Shown piece by piece: positions 27,141-37,015 of a DNA stretch of 41,893 nucleotides; the first letter of the stretch is position 1; each line of letters starts with the position of its first letter. Location of the stretch: positions 1-41,893 of IMG/VR virus record IMGVR_UViG_3300027806_000011. One strand, 5' to 3'. The position numbers and the translations under genes were made by a program. The notes beneath the pieces were generated by a model. It ran no database searches, was not told the DNA's origin, and saw nothing but the letters and a program-made list of their open reading frames with translations. Source of the stretch: a virus.

Positions 27141-27590
27141 TCAGCCTTTGAGTAGATTACTTAATTCCTCTGGCGAACTTACGTTCGCAATCCGAGAAGC
27201 TAAGTCCTGACCCACGTATGGGTCAATATCTCCATTGTCAAAGTCTGACATTCGCTCATATGATTGAGCGTCAGGGGACTCAGTCCCCTCTTCAACGGCT
27301 TCGATACCGAATGCATCGCCGTATTCATTTAACCATTGTGCGACAGCATCCTCGTCCGCTTCAACTTCATCTGGGATGAATTTTGCGATTCGTGGATTGA
27401 GTCCGAAACTTTCTAGGATTTCGCCAACGGATGCTTCGTGACTTTGCGTAGTGAACTCTGCAAGGATTTCATCACGTTCTTTGACTTGCTTAGAAAGTGC
27501 GTCAATCTGTTTGCGAAGTTTCTTTACAAGGTCAGTTCCACTGCCATTGTCTTCATCTTCGTAGTCGTACTCTAGGTATTCTTCTGCCAT
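27141..27590 (-). CDS. Scaffolding protein, 149 aa
   Basis: Highly acidic, with a coiled coil (LVKKLRKQIDALSKQVKERD) in the N-terminal third and Glu/Asp-rich helices after it; typical of phage scaffolds that guide capsid assembly and are then lost. Directly upstream of the capsid gene. No protease found beside it. Confidence 0.78.
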   Translation of the reverse strand: MAEEYLEYDYEDEDNGSGTDLVKKLRKQIDALSKQVKERDEILAEFTTQSHEASVGEILESFGLNPRIAKFIPDEVEADEDAVAQWLNEYGDAFGIEAVEEGTESPDAQSYERMSDFDNGDIDPYVGQDLASRIANVSSPEELSNLLKG

Positions 27591-27731
27591 TGTTTTCTCC
27601 CTTTATTAGTAGTTAAACCCTCATCGGGTTCTGCACCACACGTACTCCTCACCAGGGGTAGTGATTCGTAGACGTGATGACTTCCAGACTTATACACATC
27701 ACCAGGGCTGGACGGTCTGGGACGGAATCTA
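27591..27731. other. Intergenic gap before the scaffold-capsid pair
   Basis: About 140 bases between two late genes with no credible ORF. It contains a short stem (AACCC/GGGTT near 27624-27638) and a TATAAG-like box on the leftward strand near 27692 without a clear -35. It could hold a promoter that boosts capsid expression, but I cannot support this further. Confidence 0.35.
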
Positions 27732-29411
27732 TTAAACGTCAGGTGTTCTTAAACGAGAACCTAACGATGCGCGGTCAATTGCTCCACGTTGCTGGAACTT
27801 GGCGCGTTCTTTAGAGGCAAGCTTCTTAGTCTTGATACCAACTTCAGTACCACCTGCAAGACCAAGTGCTTCACGAGTTAAGTCTTCTGTACCAGCGGTT
27901 TCGCCATACAGTGACATTAAGCGTCGGTAATCATCTTGTTCGCGGGCTGCACCTTGGAAGGCACGTTCGGCAGCATCTGCCTTACCTGCCTTGGTAATCT
28001 CTTCAGCAAAGGCTCTAGAGATACCTGTATCAAATCCTGCACGAGCAGCAGCGCCACCAACTTCAGCAGAGGTATACATCAATTTAGCTTGCTCTGTTGA
28101 ATACTGGTAACGAGAGTTGATAGCATCAAATGCCTTCTCGTTATCTAGAAGATAGGCGACCAAGTCGCCAGATGATAAGCCATAGTAATCTTTAAGTGAT
28201 TTAACAATTGCTTGGTCTGCCTTTTGTAGCGCATTCTGTGCAATGTTTACACGTGCTGTAAATTCACCAACGCTGATTGAGTTGGCAATAAGGTTACCTA
28301 AATCTTCTGGTTGGTCGTAGAACATTTCTGGTAATCCTGCTTCTTGCATGATTTCTCTATAGCCATCTTCGGCTGCAATGTATTCTGCAGGAGCTAGAAG
28401 TCTGTCACCAGGGCGACCCTTACCATCTGCTATACGTTTACGAATAGCCTCGTTAGCAGCAAACCGTGTCTTGTATGCATCACTGGTATAGATACTGTTA
28501 AGAACCTGTGCATCGGTAGGCATAATGTTTTCTTCATAGACCTTGTCTATGGTGTCAACTAGTGACTTAATAAATGCATCACCAAGTCCTGTGTTCTCAA
28601 ACATCTTCATGACTGAGTCACGAGCACCAAAGTCCTTGTAAGATTCGATTAACTTACCAAGAGAACCATCGGACATCTGCTCGTATACTTCAACAACGCC
28701 ACCAGTTTTACGAACCGTACGTGTTCCAGTAACCTTTGGCTTAGCAGCATCGGCTGCAGCAGCAGCCTGCATAGCTGCAATCTGTGCAGTTAGCGCAGCA
28801 ATCTGGTCAAGAATTGCACCTGTTGCTGCTGCATCAGGACCTTTACCACCAGCACCAGTATTAGGGTCGCCACCAAAAGATGGACTAGAAGTTGGTGTGG
28901 GTGATGGAGTAGGTGTCGGGGTAGGTGTTGGGGTAGGACTAGGTGTAGGTGAGGGCGTTGGGCTAGGTGAAGGACTTGGGGTAGGACTTGGAGTAGGTGA
29001 AGGACTAGGAGTAGGTGAAGGACTAGGAGTAGGTGAAGGACTAGGAGTTGGCGAAGCAGTTGGTTTCGGTGAAGCAGTTGGTGTTGGTGAAGGGGTTACT
29101 GTTTGATTTTGATATCCAACATTTACTGTAGTTCCAGACCAAATCATGTTTCCACCCTGATACTTAGGGTTAGATTCAAACTTTGGATTTAGCTCTAAAA
29201 TTTCCGCAACTGTTGTATTGTTTCTTGCAGCAATAGATGAAAGAGTGTCACCAGGTTTAACAGTTACCTTAACTGGAACTTGAGTTGTTGTTGCTTGAGA
29301 AGCAGCATTAGCAGCTTGCATTTGAGAAATACGTGCTCGCTCTGCAGCGTCGGCTGCAGCATCATTTCGTACAGCAATTACTGAATCGTAAAAATCGTCA
29401 TATGCTCCCAT
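27732..29411 (-). CDS. LysM virion protein with Ser/Thr-Pro linker, 559 aa
   Basis: Order: a helical N-terminus, a LysM module at about 48-100 ([20 protein letters not shown], then ILELNPKF and [11 protein letters not shown]), a Pro-Thr-Ser repeat linker of about 80 residues, then a helical domain of about 350 residues ending in a basic tail. LysM binds GlcNAc polymers such as peptidoglycan; a linker of this kind spaces it from the body. Encoded between internal protein and scaffold genes, it is likely a virion component that contacts the cell wall. It shares its LysM type with two other late proteins here. Confidence 0.8.
   Translation of the reverse strand: MGAYDDFYDSVIAVRNDAAADAAERARISQMQAANAASQATTTQVPVKVTVKPGDTLSSIAARNNTTVAEILELNPKFESNPKYQGGNMIWSGTTVNVGYQNQTVTPSPTPTASPKPTASPTPSPSPTPSPSPTPSPSPTPSPTPSPSPSPTPSPTPSPTPTPTPTPTPSPTPTSSPSFGGDPNTGAGGKGPDAAATGAILDQIAALTAQIAAMQAAAAADAAKPKVTGTRTVRKTGGVVEVYEQMSDGSLGKLIESYKDFGARDSVMKMFENTGLGDAFIKSLVDTIDKVYEENIMPTDAQVLNSIYTSDAYKTRFAANEAIRKRIADGKGRPGDRLLAPAEYIAAEDGYREIMQEAGLPEMFYDQPEDLGNLIANSISVGEFTARVNIAQNALQKADQAIVKSLKDYYGLSSGDLVAYLLDNEKAFDAINSRYQYSTEQAKLMYTSAEVGGAAARAGFDTGISRAFAEEITKAGKADAAERAFQGAAREQDDYRRLMSLYGETAGTEDLTREALGLAGGTEVGIKTKKLASKERAKFQQRGAIDRASLGSRLRTPDV
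28890..29090 (-). repeat. Tandem repeat encoding the Ser/Thr-Pro linker
   Basis: Repeats of about 18 bases (GGTGAAGGACTAGGAGTA-like on the plus strand) coding SPTPSP units. Liable to length change by slippage. Confidence 0.8.
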
Positions 29412-29413
29412 GT

Positions 29414-30673
29414 TTACCCCAGGAATCCGAAGTCTTTAAGAATACGTGAAGCAATAGAAGTCTTCTCCTCTTTTGCTGTTTGGGTATCGTCCCACTTGGC
29501 GCTACGTCGTCCAAGTTTCTTTGTGTCATACAAGTTCATTGTGGTGAAGTTGCCGTCTTTATCTTGCATGTTTATAGCTCTTTGTACATAATCATCATTA
29601 AGGTCAACTTGGTCAATATCCATTTCCCAAGTATCTGCAAGGGCTTTAAGCCATGGGTCTGCAGCTTCACGAAGAGTCTGACCTTGGTCAATAAATCTAG
29701 CCAAACCAGGAGCAAATGATTTTGCTCTAGCCTGTAGGTCGTTATCGACATCTTCTGGGTTAAGGGTTCCAGCAACTAGACCTTTCATGCTTGCCTCAAA
29801 CCACTTATCAAAGCTTGCATTAGATGTTGTTTGTTGGAAACCATAATCACGAGCCATGCTATACAACTTGCCAGCCATAGTTTCTAGCTTTCCAGCTAGA
29901 CCAGTGTAAACAACACGACCATCAATAGAGTTTGTCTTAACAAACTTGATTGAGTCAGCCATCAATTTGTTTAGATAGTCTTGGTCAAATCTAACAACTT
30001 TACCATCTTTGATGATGGCTTGCTTCATCATGTTGTTAGCGTATTCAATTGCTTCAGAAGCACTAATAGGTAAACCCATAGAAGCAAATTGTTTTACAAT
30101 ATTGCTTGCATTCTTTTGTAGGTCTGCAGCAAACTGACCTGGGTTGGTTGCTTTAGCAAAATCAAATTGGCGTTGAGTATCTGTCTGGTCACGATACCAA
30201 GATGTACCCTTGACAATAGCCTCTTGTAGCGCTGGGTCAGTAATCATTGGACCGCCATCAGCACCAAGAATTTTGTTAAGAGCAGCCAATAAACTTGGGT
30301 CGTTATTAATAACTGCAGCAGTAATACCATACATCTTTTGAAGCATAGCCATTGACAATTTATCGGCTGCCATGGGTACAGCAGTAGGCGAGTTCTGCGA
30401 TAAACCAAGATTATCTGTAAAAGGATTTGGAGATGATGTAGGTGTTGGGGTCGGTGAAAAAGCTGGTGTTGGAGTTGGGGTTGGGGTTAAAGCAGAACCA
30501 GAACCAGGTATTGTTACCTTAGTTCCTGCAAATATTGTATTACCGTTATTGTATTTAGGGTTTGTTGTAAGTACAGGGTTGGCTTTAAGGATTGCAGAAA
30601 CCGTAGTTCCATTTGCTTTAGCAATAGAGCTAAGTGTTTGACCAGACCTAACTGTTACTTTTGTATCAGCCAT
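29414..30673 (-). CDS. LysM virion protein, 419 aa
   Basis: LysM at residues 5-55 ([45 protein letters not shown]), a short Pro-Thr linker, then a helical body with LGADGGPM-type loops. Nearly the same start plan as the 559-aa protein downstream, so the two are paralogues. Likely also a virion component. No peptidase motif seen. Confidence 0.78.
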   Translation of the reverse strand: MADTKVTVRSGQTLSSIAKANGTTVSAILKANPVLTTNPKYNNGNTIFAGTKVTIPGSGSALTPTPTPTPAFSPTPTPTSSPNPFTDNLGLSQNSPTAVPMAADKLSMAMLQKMYGITAAVINNDPSLLAALNKILGADGGPMITDPALQEAIVKGTSWYRDQTDTQRQFDFAKATNPGQFAADLQKNASNIVKQFASMGLPISASEAIEYANNMMKQAIIKDGKVVRFDQDYLNKLMADSIKFVKTNSIDGRVVYTGLAGKLETMAGKLYSMARDYGFQQTTSNASFDKWFEASMKGLVAGTLNPEDVDNDLQARAKSFAPGLARFIDQGQTLREAADPWLKALADTWEMDIDQVDLNDDYVQRAINMQDKDGNFTTMNLYDTKKLGRRSAKWDDTQTAKEEKTSIASRILKDFGFLG

Positions 30674-31485
30674 TACTCAACCACCGTTCCGATAGCATTA
30701 GGGTCCTTAAGAAGACTTTCAATAATCTTCAAGAAGTTCTTTGTTGCAAAAGATTCTGCGAAGTCGGGACGACTTCTAGCAAAGTTCTGTGCATAGATAG
30801 CTGGGTCGAAACCAGTTGTTTGAGTTGCCTTAGTTGTACTGGTTCCAAGAAGTCCACCTTTGCCTGGGGCAGTAGTGGTTGACCCTTCATAGATTGCTGG
30901 TTCCTTTTTGGCAGCAGCATTAACACCTTTAAGGTAGGCATCAATTTCTTCTTTGGTAGCAGTTCTACCAATCTCAGATTCAAATGTCTTAGTTAGATAA
31001 TCTGCAGCATTAGATGGGCTGTACTGTGTTGTGGTTTCAGTACGGCTTTTAGTGGTTCCATACTTCTTTGTACTACCAGTTCCACCTGTATAGCTTGCTG
31101 GATTCCATACGTTGAGGTACATCTTTGGGTCGCCAGTTGCGCCAGACCCAGGAGTTCCTACCCAGTCAACAGCATCATCCCATACGGATTGCCATTTGTT
31201 TTGTGGAATACCAGCTTTCTTAAGAATTGCAATAAAGCTTTCGTAATATTTACGAACTTCGCTACCCTTTTTAGCTGTGGCTGCACTGTACTTAAACCAA
31301 GACTTAGCCTGGACATCATTGATACCAGCCTCTGGGTTAATACCAGGAAGTTTGATAGGAGCAATGTTTAATTTCTTTGCAGCTTCGGCATCTTTGACCG
31401 CTTGTTCGTAAGCAATCTTTGCTTCGTTATACTGCCTATCGCCTATCTTACCTTTTGGGTAATCCGAACGCTTTGGTTTCTTCAC
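30673..31485 (-). CDS. Internal or structural protein, 270 aa
   Basis: Basic start (KKPKRSDYPKGKIGDRQYNE), helical with Ala/Lys-rich stretches, a Gly/Thr-rich middle (WNPASYTGGTGSTKKYGTTK). No family. Overlaps the giant protein by four bases and the LysM gene by one, so it is part of the same internal-protein block. Confidence 0.68.
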   Translation of the reverse strand: MKKPKRSDYPKGKIGDRQYNEAKIAYEQAVKDAEAAKKLNIAPIKLPGINPEAGINDVQAKSWFKYSAATAKKGSEVRKYYESFIAILKKAGIPQNKWQSVWDDAVDWVGTPGSGATGDPKMYLNVWNPASYTGGTGSTKKYGTTKSRTETTTQYSPSNAADYLTKTFESEIGRTATKEEIDAYLKGVNAAAKKEPAIYEGSTTTAPGKGGLLGTSTTKATQTTGFDPAIYAQNFARSRPDFAESFATKNFLKIIESLLKDPNAIGTVVE

Positions 31486-34400
31486 TTTGTCACCACGAAT
31501 TCATTGTCTAGTTCTGGCATGTTGTTTAACCATCTTGTGGCAAATGCATCAAATTCATCAGATGCTGTCTGTAGGAAGTCATAATGGAACTGTGCAAACT
31601 GTTGCTTTAGCATTAGCTTTCTTTCATCGCTATTGTTTGGTCGGTCATACTCGTCCTTAAAGTTACGAGCCTTACCTGCCCAGAAAGCAATTTCTTCCCA
31701 TTTGGTATTGCCAGTCGAGTACGCATACGTTCTCCAATCAAGATTCTTGGAGATAGTTTCAACCGCTGCAATGGTTCCATTCCAGTAGTCTTTACGTTCT
31801 TCGTCGCGTTGCTCTACCCAGCCCTTGTAGTCACTCTCAATGTCATCTACCATGTCGTCAAAGACACGTTTGATGCCAGAGTATTCGTACCTAGCTTCAT
31901 AGGTTGAGGCAATTCCATACTGCTTCATCATGGCGTTGCGCCAATCAACAGCCTTCTGATACTCAGCCCAACCAACACGAGCCTGTGTTGACTTCTTTAG
32001 CTCGTCTTCGTTCTTCTTCTGAGTAATAGGGTTATTAAACCCTCCAGCAAACTTCATTCTTTTATAGATAGAAGCTACTTCTGTTGAGTAATCATTTGGT
32101 CCACTACCAGTACCTGCAATATCACCATAACCAGATGACAACATTCCAGCATACTTTGTATTGGTATTACCAAGTTCTTCTAGCAACTTAGTGCTATTAC
32201 GAAGAACTTTAATATCATTCATTGTTGCAGCTACGCCTGCAACGTTCTTTTGGTTAGACCCAACAAGTGCTAGGGAATCCATTCCCCACTCTTCAATCAT
32301 AACCTTCTGTGCGATGTCATAATCGCCGTTAGCCATCTCGACTAAGTCTGCATAATATGAAGTAGCAGCGCGAGTTACTGGGTCAAATGTTGCTGAGATA
32401 GGTGCGTTGAATTGAACAACAGACCTAATAAATGCCATGTTACCTGCTGCCTTAGCAGCTGATTCCATTGTAGGTGGTTGACCAACACGACCGTTTGCTA
32501 CCCACTCAGAGAAACCTTTACGCCATTGGGCATAAACCTCATCAGTGAATCGCTCACTCTTCTCAAGTCCGATAAGCGAAAACGCTGTGCGGATTGGATA
32601 TGGCAACTTACCTGAGTCAATCAATGACTGAAGGTAGGCTGGAACCATTGTGTTCTTTACCTTCTCGGCAAGATTCTTACCTTCTACTGGATAACCACCA
32701 TATAGAATCGTAGATTCATAAACATCATCACCAAGTGTTTCACGTAGAGATGTTGCTACTTGCTCGCCATAAAGTTTCCATGGACCAACACCGAATCCGT
32801 TATCAATAATTTCAGATAATGTTGCTGTGCCAAACCAGGAGATAGATGGGTCTGCAACCATAAATTCCATTTGCTTGGGGTTGAATTTAATTCCACCACC
32901 ACGAGCATCTGTATATGGCTTTAGCGCAGTCTTAACCCAGTTAGGTAACTTATCTCCATATGGAAGTGGGTACTTAACAGATACTGCCACTCCAGCTGGA
33001 ACATCCTTGATTGAGGAATAAGTGTTTCCATCTTGGTCTTCATAAGCTTGGTAATTATCAAATGCTTGCTGGATGCTGTTGTACCAGTAGGCATTCATTG
33101 GGTTACGAGCCAAGAGCCGTAGTGCCACAGCCTGTGAATTAACAAAAGCTAGGGGGAAGCTAAAGGCATAACGTGCCGTATACATACCATTGGTAAGGCG
33201 ACGTGAAGAATAAAGAGTTTCTTCGACTCGGCTTAGCGCCTTACGATAAGCAATCTGACGAATTTCGTTATTAACTACAGCTTCTGATACATCAATACCA
33301 GACCGTTGCGCTGCGCTAATCAGGGTCTTCATTTCGTCACGTACATAAGACAAGAACAGTGGGTTACGAACTAACCGTGTTTCAGCAAGTGAAAGAACTT
33401 TCCACGCTGCGTTGGTTGCTCCACCTACGCGAGCAAGAACTTGCTCAGCGCCAGTTAAGTCAGAAAGCTTAAGGCTTGGTCCATCAATTTCTTTAAGTAG
33501 GTCTGTTCTGCCATAAAGCATTGCATCTACTTCTTGATAGGTTACTGGACGTTCTGTGATAATCTTGCGTAGGTCAGGGTCTGGATACATCGCATAGAGT
33601 TTTTCTCTTGTCTGTCCTACCCATGCCTGCATATCATCGCCAAAGCGTTCTTCGATACGAAGTCTGTATTCTTTACCAGCTGGGCTATATAGCCATTCTA
33701 CGATTTCAGCGTTGGACTTTTCGCCCCTCATCATCCATCCGACTGGTAACTCAAGTTCGTTGCGAACTTGGCGATTGGCAATATGCGCCAATGCGTTCAT
33801 ATATTCTTCGCGGTTCTTGCGAGGAATCTTTACAAAGCGAGCACCATCGGCGCTCAGTCTTCTTGAGATTTCTGATTGCATTGATGCTGAATAGAAGTTT
33901 GTAGCGGTATCAATCTCTGACATGTATGCGCTAGCACCACGAACATTGGGGTCAGCTAATCCTTGAAGTGTATATGTCTTGCCATCAACTTCAATAATCT
34001 CAGCATCTTGACCAAGAAGTTTCTTTTGTTTCAAATCTCCTTGAGTGTTGGCAAAATCTGCCCAGTCCTTACGTTCACGTTGAATAAGTTTTGCAGTGCC
34101 GTTAATATAATCAGCAAGGCGACTCATTTCATCGAATGAATTATCTACTTTGGTTTGTAGTTCTGTTACCTTGTCCTCAAGTTCATAATACTTATTCTGA
34201 ACTTCGGCATCATTGCTCTTCATTGCTTTGGCTTTAGCCTTATCACGTGCTGCAATAAGTTTTGTCAATGACTTATCTAAGTCATCATATGCAGCTTCAG
34301 CTTTTGCATGTGCTGTAATCTTGGGTTCTAGGTCTGCTCGATACTTTTCTACACGGAACTGTGCAGATTTAGCTTGCTTACGAGCATTGGCAGCAGGACT

Positions 34401-36443
34401 ACCTGGTATCCATTTCTTAGCAGTTTCTTTAAGAAGACCAGTGTTGTAGATAACATTATCTACACCAGGAATTGCATTCTTAACAAGCTCCATCGACTCA
34501 AGAGCCATACTTGCACGAGCAAATGGGTCTACCATTGAGTTTTTTGGTATGTATGCAAGACGAAGTAGGTTCAAGTTGCTGAAGACCATGTTGGCTAAGT
34601 CAAGGAACTGACCAACATTCATAGCAGTTCTAGACGCTACAGCGCCATAGAATTGACCTTGGGTAACCTTTGCACCCTTACCCGCAACGCGACGAGCGTT
34701 GAAGATAACTTCGGTTTCAAGTCTACGGAAGTCAAGCATTGGAAGATTCTGTGCTTCGTTTGATACAGACAAGAAGTTCTGTACGTTGATTCCGCCATTT
34801 TCGTCTGGAACAAAACCATTCTTAACGGCATACTCTTTAATGCTGTCACGACTTTGGTTCATGCGGATGTGCCAATTTTTAATCTGGTCAACAGCATCTT
34901 TGACATTAGCAATATCTTGCATGCCTGTAACGCCATAGTGTTTAGCAAGACGACCCATGACGCTTTCTTCAATGCGACCAAGTGCAATAGCACGTTGGGT
35001 ATCGCTTTGTGCATCAAGGAACATCTCAACCATACGACGCTTGTATTGTGCGCCTTCTACTCCCTTAAGGAACTGAAGACGGTTTAAGTCAGACAATAAA
35101 TCGTTGGCTGCTTCAAACTTACGTGGGTTGGAAATATTAATATACCCTTGTGGGCGACCTGAGCCAGTCCATGCAATAAGGCGTACTGCTCTGTCATAGA
35201 CACCTGTTTGGTAAACCTGAGTTTTCCAACCACCATCGGCATCTTGACCAAACATCTTAAGGTCACCGTATAAAGCCTGTGACTGTATCTTCTTCTTGGC
35301 TAAGCCAATCTGCTCTAGCGCTGCGTAACGACCTGGGCGGTAGCTTTCGATAACACCCATCTGCGCCTTCTCCATGAAGTCATCTAAAGCGCGAGCAAAG
35401 TTAGGGTCTTCTACTTTAACAGCATCAATAATCTTTTGATATCTAGATGTAAGAGCTGGGTCTAGTGCATCTAATCCGATGCTAGCAAAGTTATCAATTG
35501 GTGCTGTAGCAGTAATTCCATAGTTATCAAGGTGGTCTGCTGCAAGCGGATTACGGTCAAAGAATCTTTGGAATGCAGCAGTATCGCCACGTTCTGCAAG
35601 CAAATAATCTGCTACATCTTGGTGGTTATCTAATCTAGATAGAATTGTTGCAGTTCTATAAGGGTTAGATGTTTCAGATACAAGTGGGTTTGATGCAAGC
35701 TTAGTTAAATCTGTTTCATTAACCGCATCATCTACAAGAACTGATAAACCAGTCTTAGTCTGTTGCTCTATAGGCAAAGCCTTCTGTGCAACAATCTCAT
35801 CTAGTTCGCTTCTGAATACATCCATGTCGTCTGTAGTAGCAAGACGCTTTGGACCAACAACTTTCTTTGCAGTACCACGAACGGCAAAACCAGCACCCTT
35901 AGTGCCAAGAGCAGCAAGTGCTAAATCGGTAACGCCAGAGGCTAAGATTCCAGCCCACTCGTCACGGAATGCTTTATCACGTTGACGGTCATCAAATACA
36001 TCAAAGTCTTTATCAAGGAATGTAGCATTAGTTACGTCGCCAAGAACAGGAGATGTAATCTTACCAACAGCGCTAGCTGCTGCCTGTCCCATAGAAATCT
36101 TTTCAGCTTGCTTCTTCGAGAAACGATAGCTTTCAGTTAAGCCACCTTTGCCTTTAGCAATAGCTTGAGGTGTAAGTAATGCAGCAGAAACAGTTTGAGT
36201 TACTGGTTGTACGATTTTCTCGCCAACAAAACTAAGTGCTGACATGGCTGGATTAATAATCCTGCCAAGAATAGGTTTCTTTGACCCTGCTTCAATTGCT
36301 CCCATTACTTTAGGGACAATTGCTTGTTCTGCTTTTCCTACTTTAGTATTATCTTTTTTGAACTTATCGACCTTGGAAAGCTTTGGTTCCTGAGTAGGGT
36401 CTTTGACTATAGAAGGGTCATTCCACCATTCTGTTAGGGACAT
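31482..36443 (-). CDS. Giant internal virion / ejection protein, 1653 aa
   Basis: The longest gene. Largely helical with no membrane signal and no catalytic motif that I can recognise. A long coiled coil lies at about 690-790, and an aromatic-rich region (YTARYAFSFPLAFVNSQAVA near 1090) that could insert in membrane. Position in the podoviral order (after portal, before scaffold and capsid) and size fit an ejection protein like T7 gp16 or other polyvalent internal proteins that enter the cell with DNA. No RNA polymerase motif seen. Confidence 0.7.
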   Translation of the reverse strand: MSLTEWWNDPSIVKDPTQEPKLSKVDKFKKDNTKVGKAEQAIVPKVMGAIEAGSKKPILGRIINPAMSALSFVGEKIVQPVTQTVSAALLTPQAIAKGKGGLTESYRFSKKQAEKISMGQAAASAVGKITSPVLGDVTNATFLDKDFDVFDDRQRDKAFRDEWAGILASGVTDLALAALGTKGAGFAVRGTAKKVVGPKRLATTDDMDVFRSELDEIVAQKALPIEQQTKTGLSVLVDDAVNETDLTKLASNPLVSETSNPYRTATILSRLDNHQDVADYLLAERGDTAAFQRFFDRNPLAADHLDNYGITATAPIDNFASIGLDALDPALTSRYQKIIDAVKVEDPNFARALDDFMEKAQMGVIESYRPGRYAALEQIGLAKKKIQSQALYGDLKMFGQDADGGWKTQVYQTGVYDRAVRLIAWTGSGRPQGYINISNPRKFEAANDLLSDLNRLQFLKGVEGAQYKRRMVEMFLDAQSDTQRAIALGRIEESVMGRLAKHYGVTGMQDIANVKDAVDQIKNWHIRMNQSRDSIKEYAVKNGFVPDENGGINVQNFLSVSNEAQNLPMLDFRRLETEVIFNARRVAGKGAKVTQGQFYGAVASRTAMNVGQFLDLANMVFSNLNLLRLAYIPKNSMVDPFARASMALESMELVKNAIPGVDNVIYNTGLLKETAKKWIPGSPAANARKQAKSAQFRVEKYRADLEPKITAHAKAEAAYDDLDKSLTKLIAARDKAKAKAMKSNDAEVQNKYYELEDKVTELQTKVDNSFDEMSRLADYINGTAKLIQRERKDWADFANTQGDLKQKKLLGQDAEIIEVDGKTYTLQGLADPNVRGASAYMSEIDTATNFYSASMQSEISRRLSADGARFVKIPRKNREEYMNALAHIANRQVRNELELPVGWMMRGEKSNAEIVEWLYSPAGKEYRLRIEERFGDDMQAWVGQTREKLYAMYPDPDLRKIITERPVTYQEVDAMLYGRTDLLKEIDGPSLKLSDLTGAEQVLARVGGATNAAWKVLSLAETRLVRNPLFLSYVRDEMKTLISAAQRSGIDVSEAVVNNEIRQIAYRKALSRVEETLYSSRRLTNGMYTARYAFSFPLAFVNSQAVALRLLARNPMNAYWYNSIQQAFDNYQAYEDQDGNTYSSIKDVPAGVAVSVKYPLPYGDKLPNWVKTALKPYTDARGGGIKFNPKQMEFMVADPSISWFGTATLSEIIDNGFGVGPWKLYGEQVATSLRETLGDDVYESTILYGGYPVEGKNLAEKVKNTMVPAYLQSLIDSGKLPYPIRTAFSLIGLEKSERFTDEVYAQWRKGFSEWVANGRVGQPPTMESAAKAAGNMAFIRSVVQFNAPISATFDPVTRAATSYYADLVEMANGDYDIAQKVMIEEWGMDSLALVGSNQKNVAGVAATMNDIKVLRNSTKLLEELGNTNTKYAGMLSSGYGDIAGTGSGPNDYSTEVASIYKRMKFAGGFNNPITQKKNEDELKKSTQARVGWAEYQKAVDWRNAMMKQYGIASTYEARYEYSGIKRVFDDMVDDIESDYKGWVEQRDEERKDYWNGTIAAVETISKNLDWRTYAYSTGNTKWEEIAFWAGKARNFKDEYDRPNNSDERKLMLKQQFAQFHYDFLQTASDEFDAFATRWLNNMPELDNEFVVTK

Positions 36444-36594
36444 TAGGTGTAGCCTCCTTAGCCGTTAGTTCCTCTAATAATGAAATTCGGTCATCGTCGG
36501 ATTCAAAGGGGAACTTGGCTAAATCCCAAGCAACTGGAGCCATTTCAAATCCAAGATGTTCAAGGTTCTCTTCGAACTTCTTGAGTATCTTCAT
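36418..36594 (-). CDS. Small protein, 58 aa
   Basis: ATG 36594 overlaps the preceding stop (ATGA); it overlaps the giant gene start by 26 bases. Helical and acidic (MKILKKFEENLEHLGFEMAP, then SDDDRISLLEELTAKEA). No family recognised. The overlaps on both sides support a real gene. Confidence 0.65.
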   Translation of the reverse strand: MKILKKFEENLEHLGFEMAPVAWDLAKFPFESDDDRISLLEELTAKEATPNVPNRMVE

Positions 36595-37007
36595 TCTGCT
36601 TGACTCCGTAAATACTTAACAAAAGCTTTCATAGTTCCAGATGATTCTGGAGAATCCGCAAACTGTGCCATCAATGGCATGTATTTAGCCAGCTTTGATA
36701 AATCTTTTAATTGATTATCAATTGGGCTTTTTAATCCCAGTATTTCTCTACCAGGACCAGGACCAACGTCCACACCAGCAGTCACAGGTTCATCTGGACG
36801 CTGGGTGGGCGCTGTCAAAGGTACTACGCCTGCCATTGGATTCATCCGTGGCATTTGCGGTGTAGGTGTTTTTGCCATTGGAGCACCAGCTTGCATATCC
36901 TGAAATTCCTTTTGCTCGCCATAAGCAGCATTAGGAAGTTGTTTTGCGCCCTGGCGGTCAGTTCGCTTAGCGAACTTACCTGGACCCGAAGGTTGCATCA
37001 TTGACAT
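36591..37007 (-). CDS. Structural protein, Pro/Met-rich, 138 aa
   Basis: Low-complexity N-half (KFAKRTDRQGAKQLPNAAYG, then MAKTPTPQMPRMNPMAGVVP) and a helical C-half (LSKLAKYMPLMAQFADSPES). Resembles linker or head-filling proteins of phages. No family. Confidence 0.68.
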   Translation of the reverse strand: MSMMQPSGPGKFAKRTDRQGAKQLPNAAYGEQKEFQDMQAGAPMAKTPTPQMPRMNPMAGVVPLTAPTQRPDEPVTAGVDVGPGPGREILGLKSPIDNQLKDLSKLAKYMPLMAQFADSPESSGTMKAFVKYLRSQAE

Positions 37008-37015
37008 TTACTTAC

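Noticed and set aside
31482-36443. Virion RNA polymerase in the giant protein, as in N4
   Set aside because: The N4-gp56-like capsid raised the idea, but the protein is half the size of N4 vRNAP and I could not find polymerase motifs.
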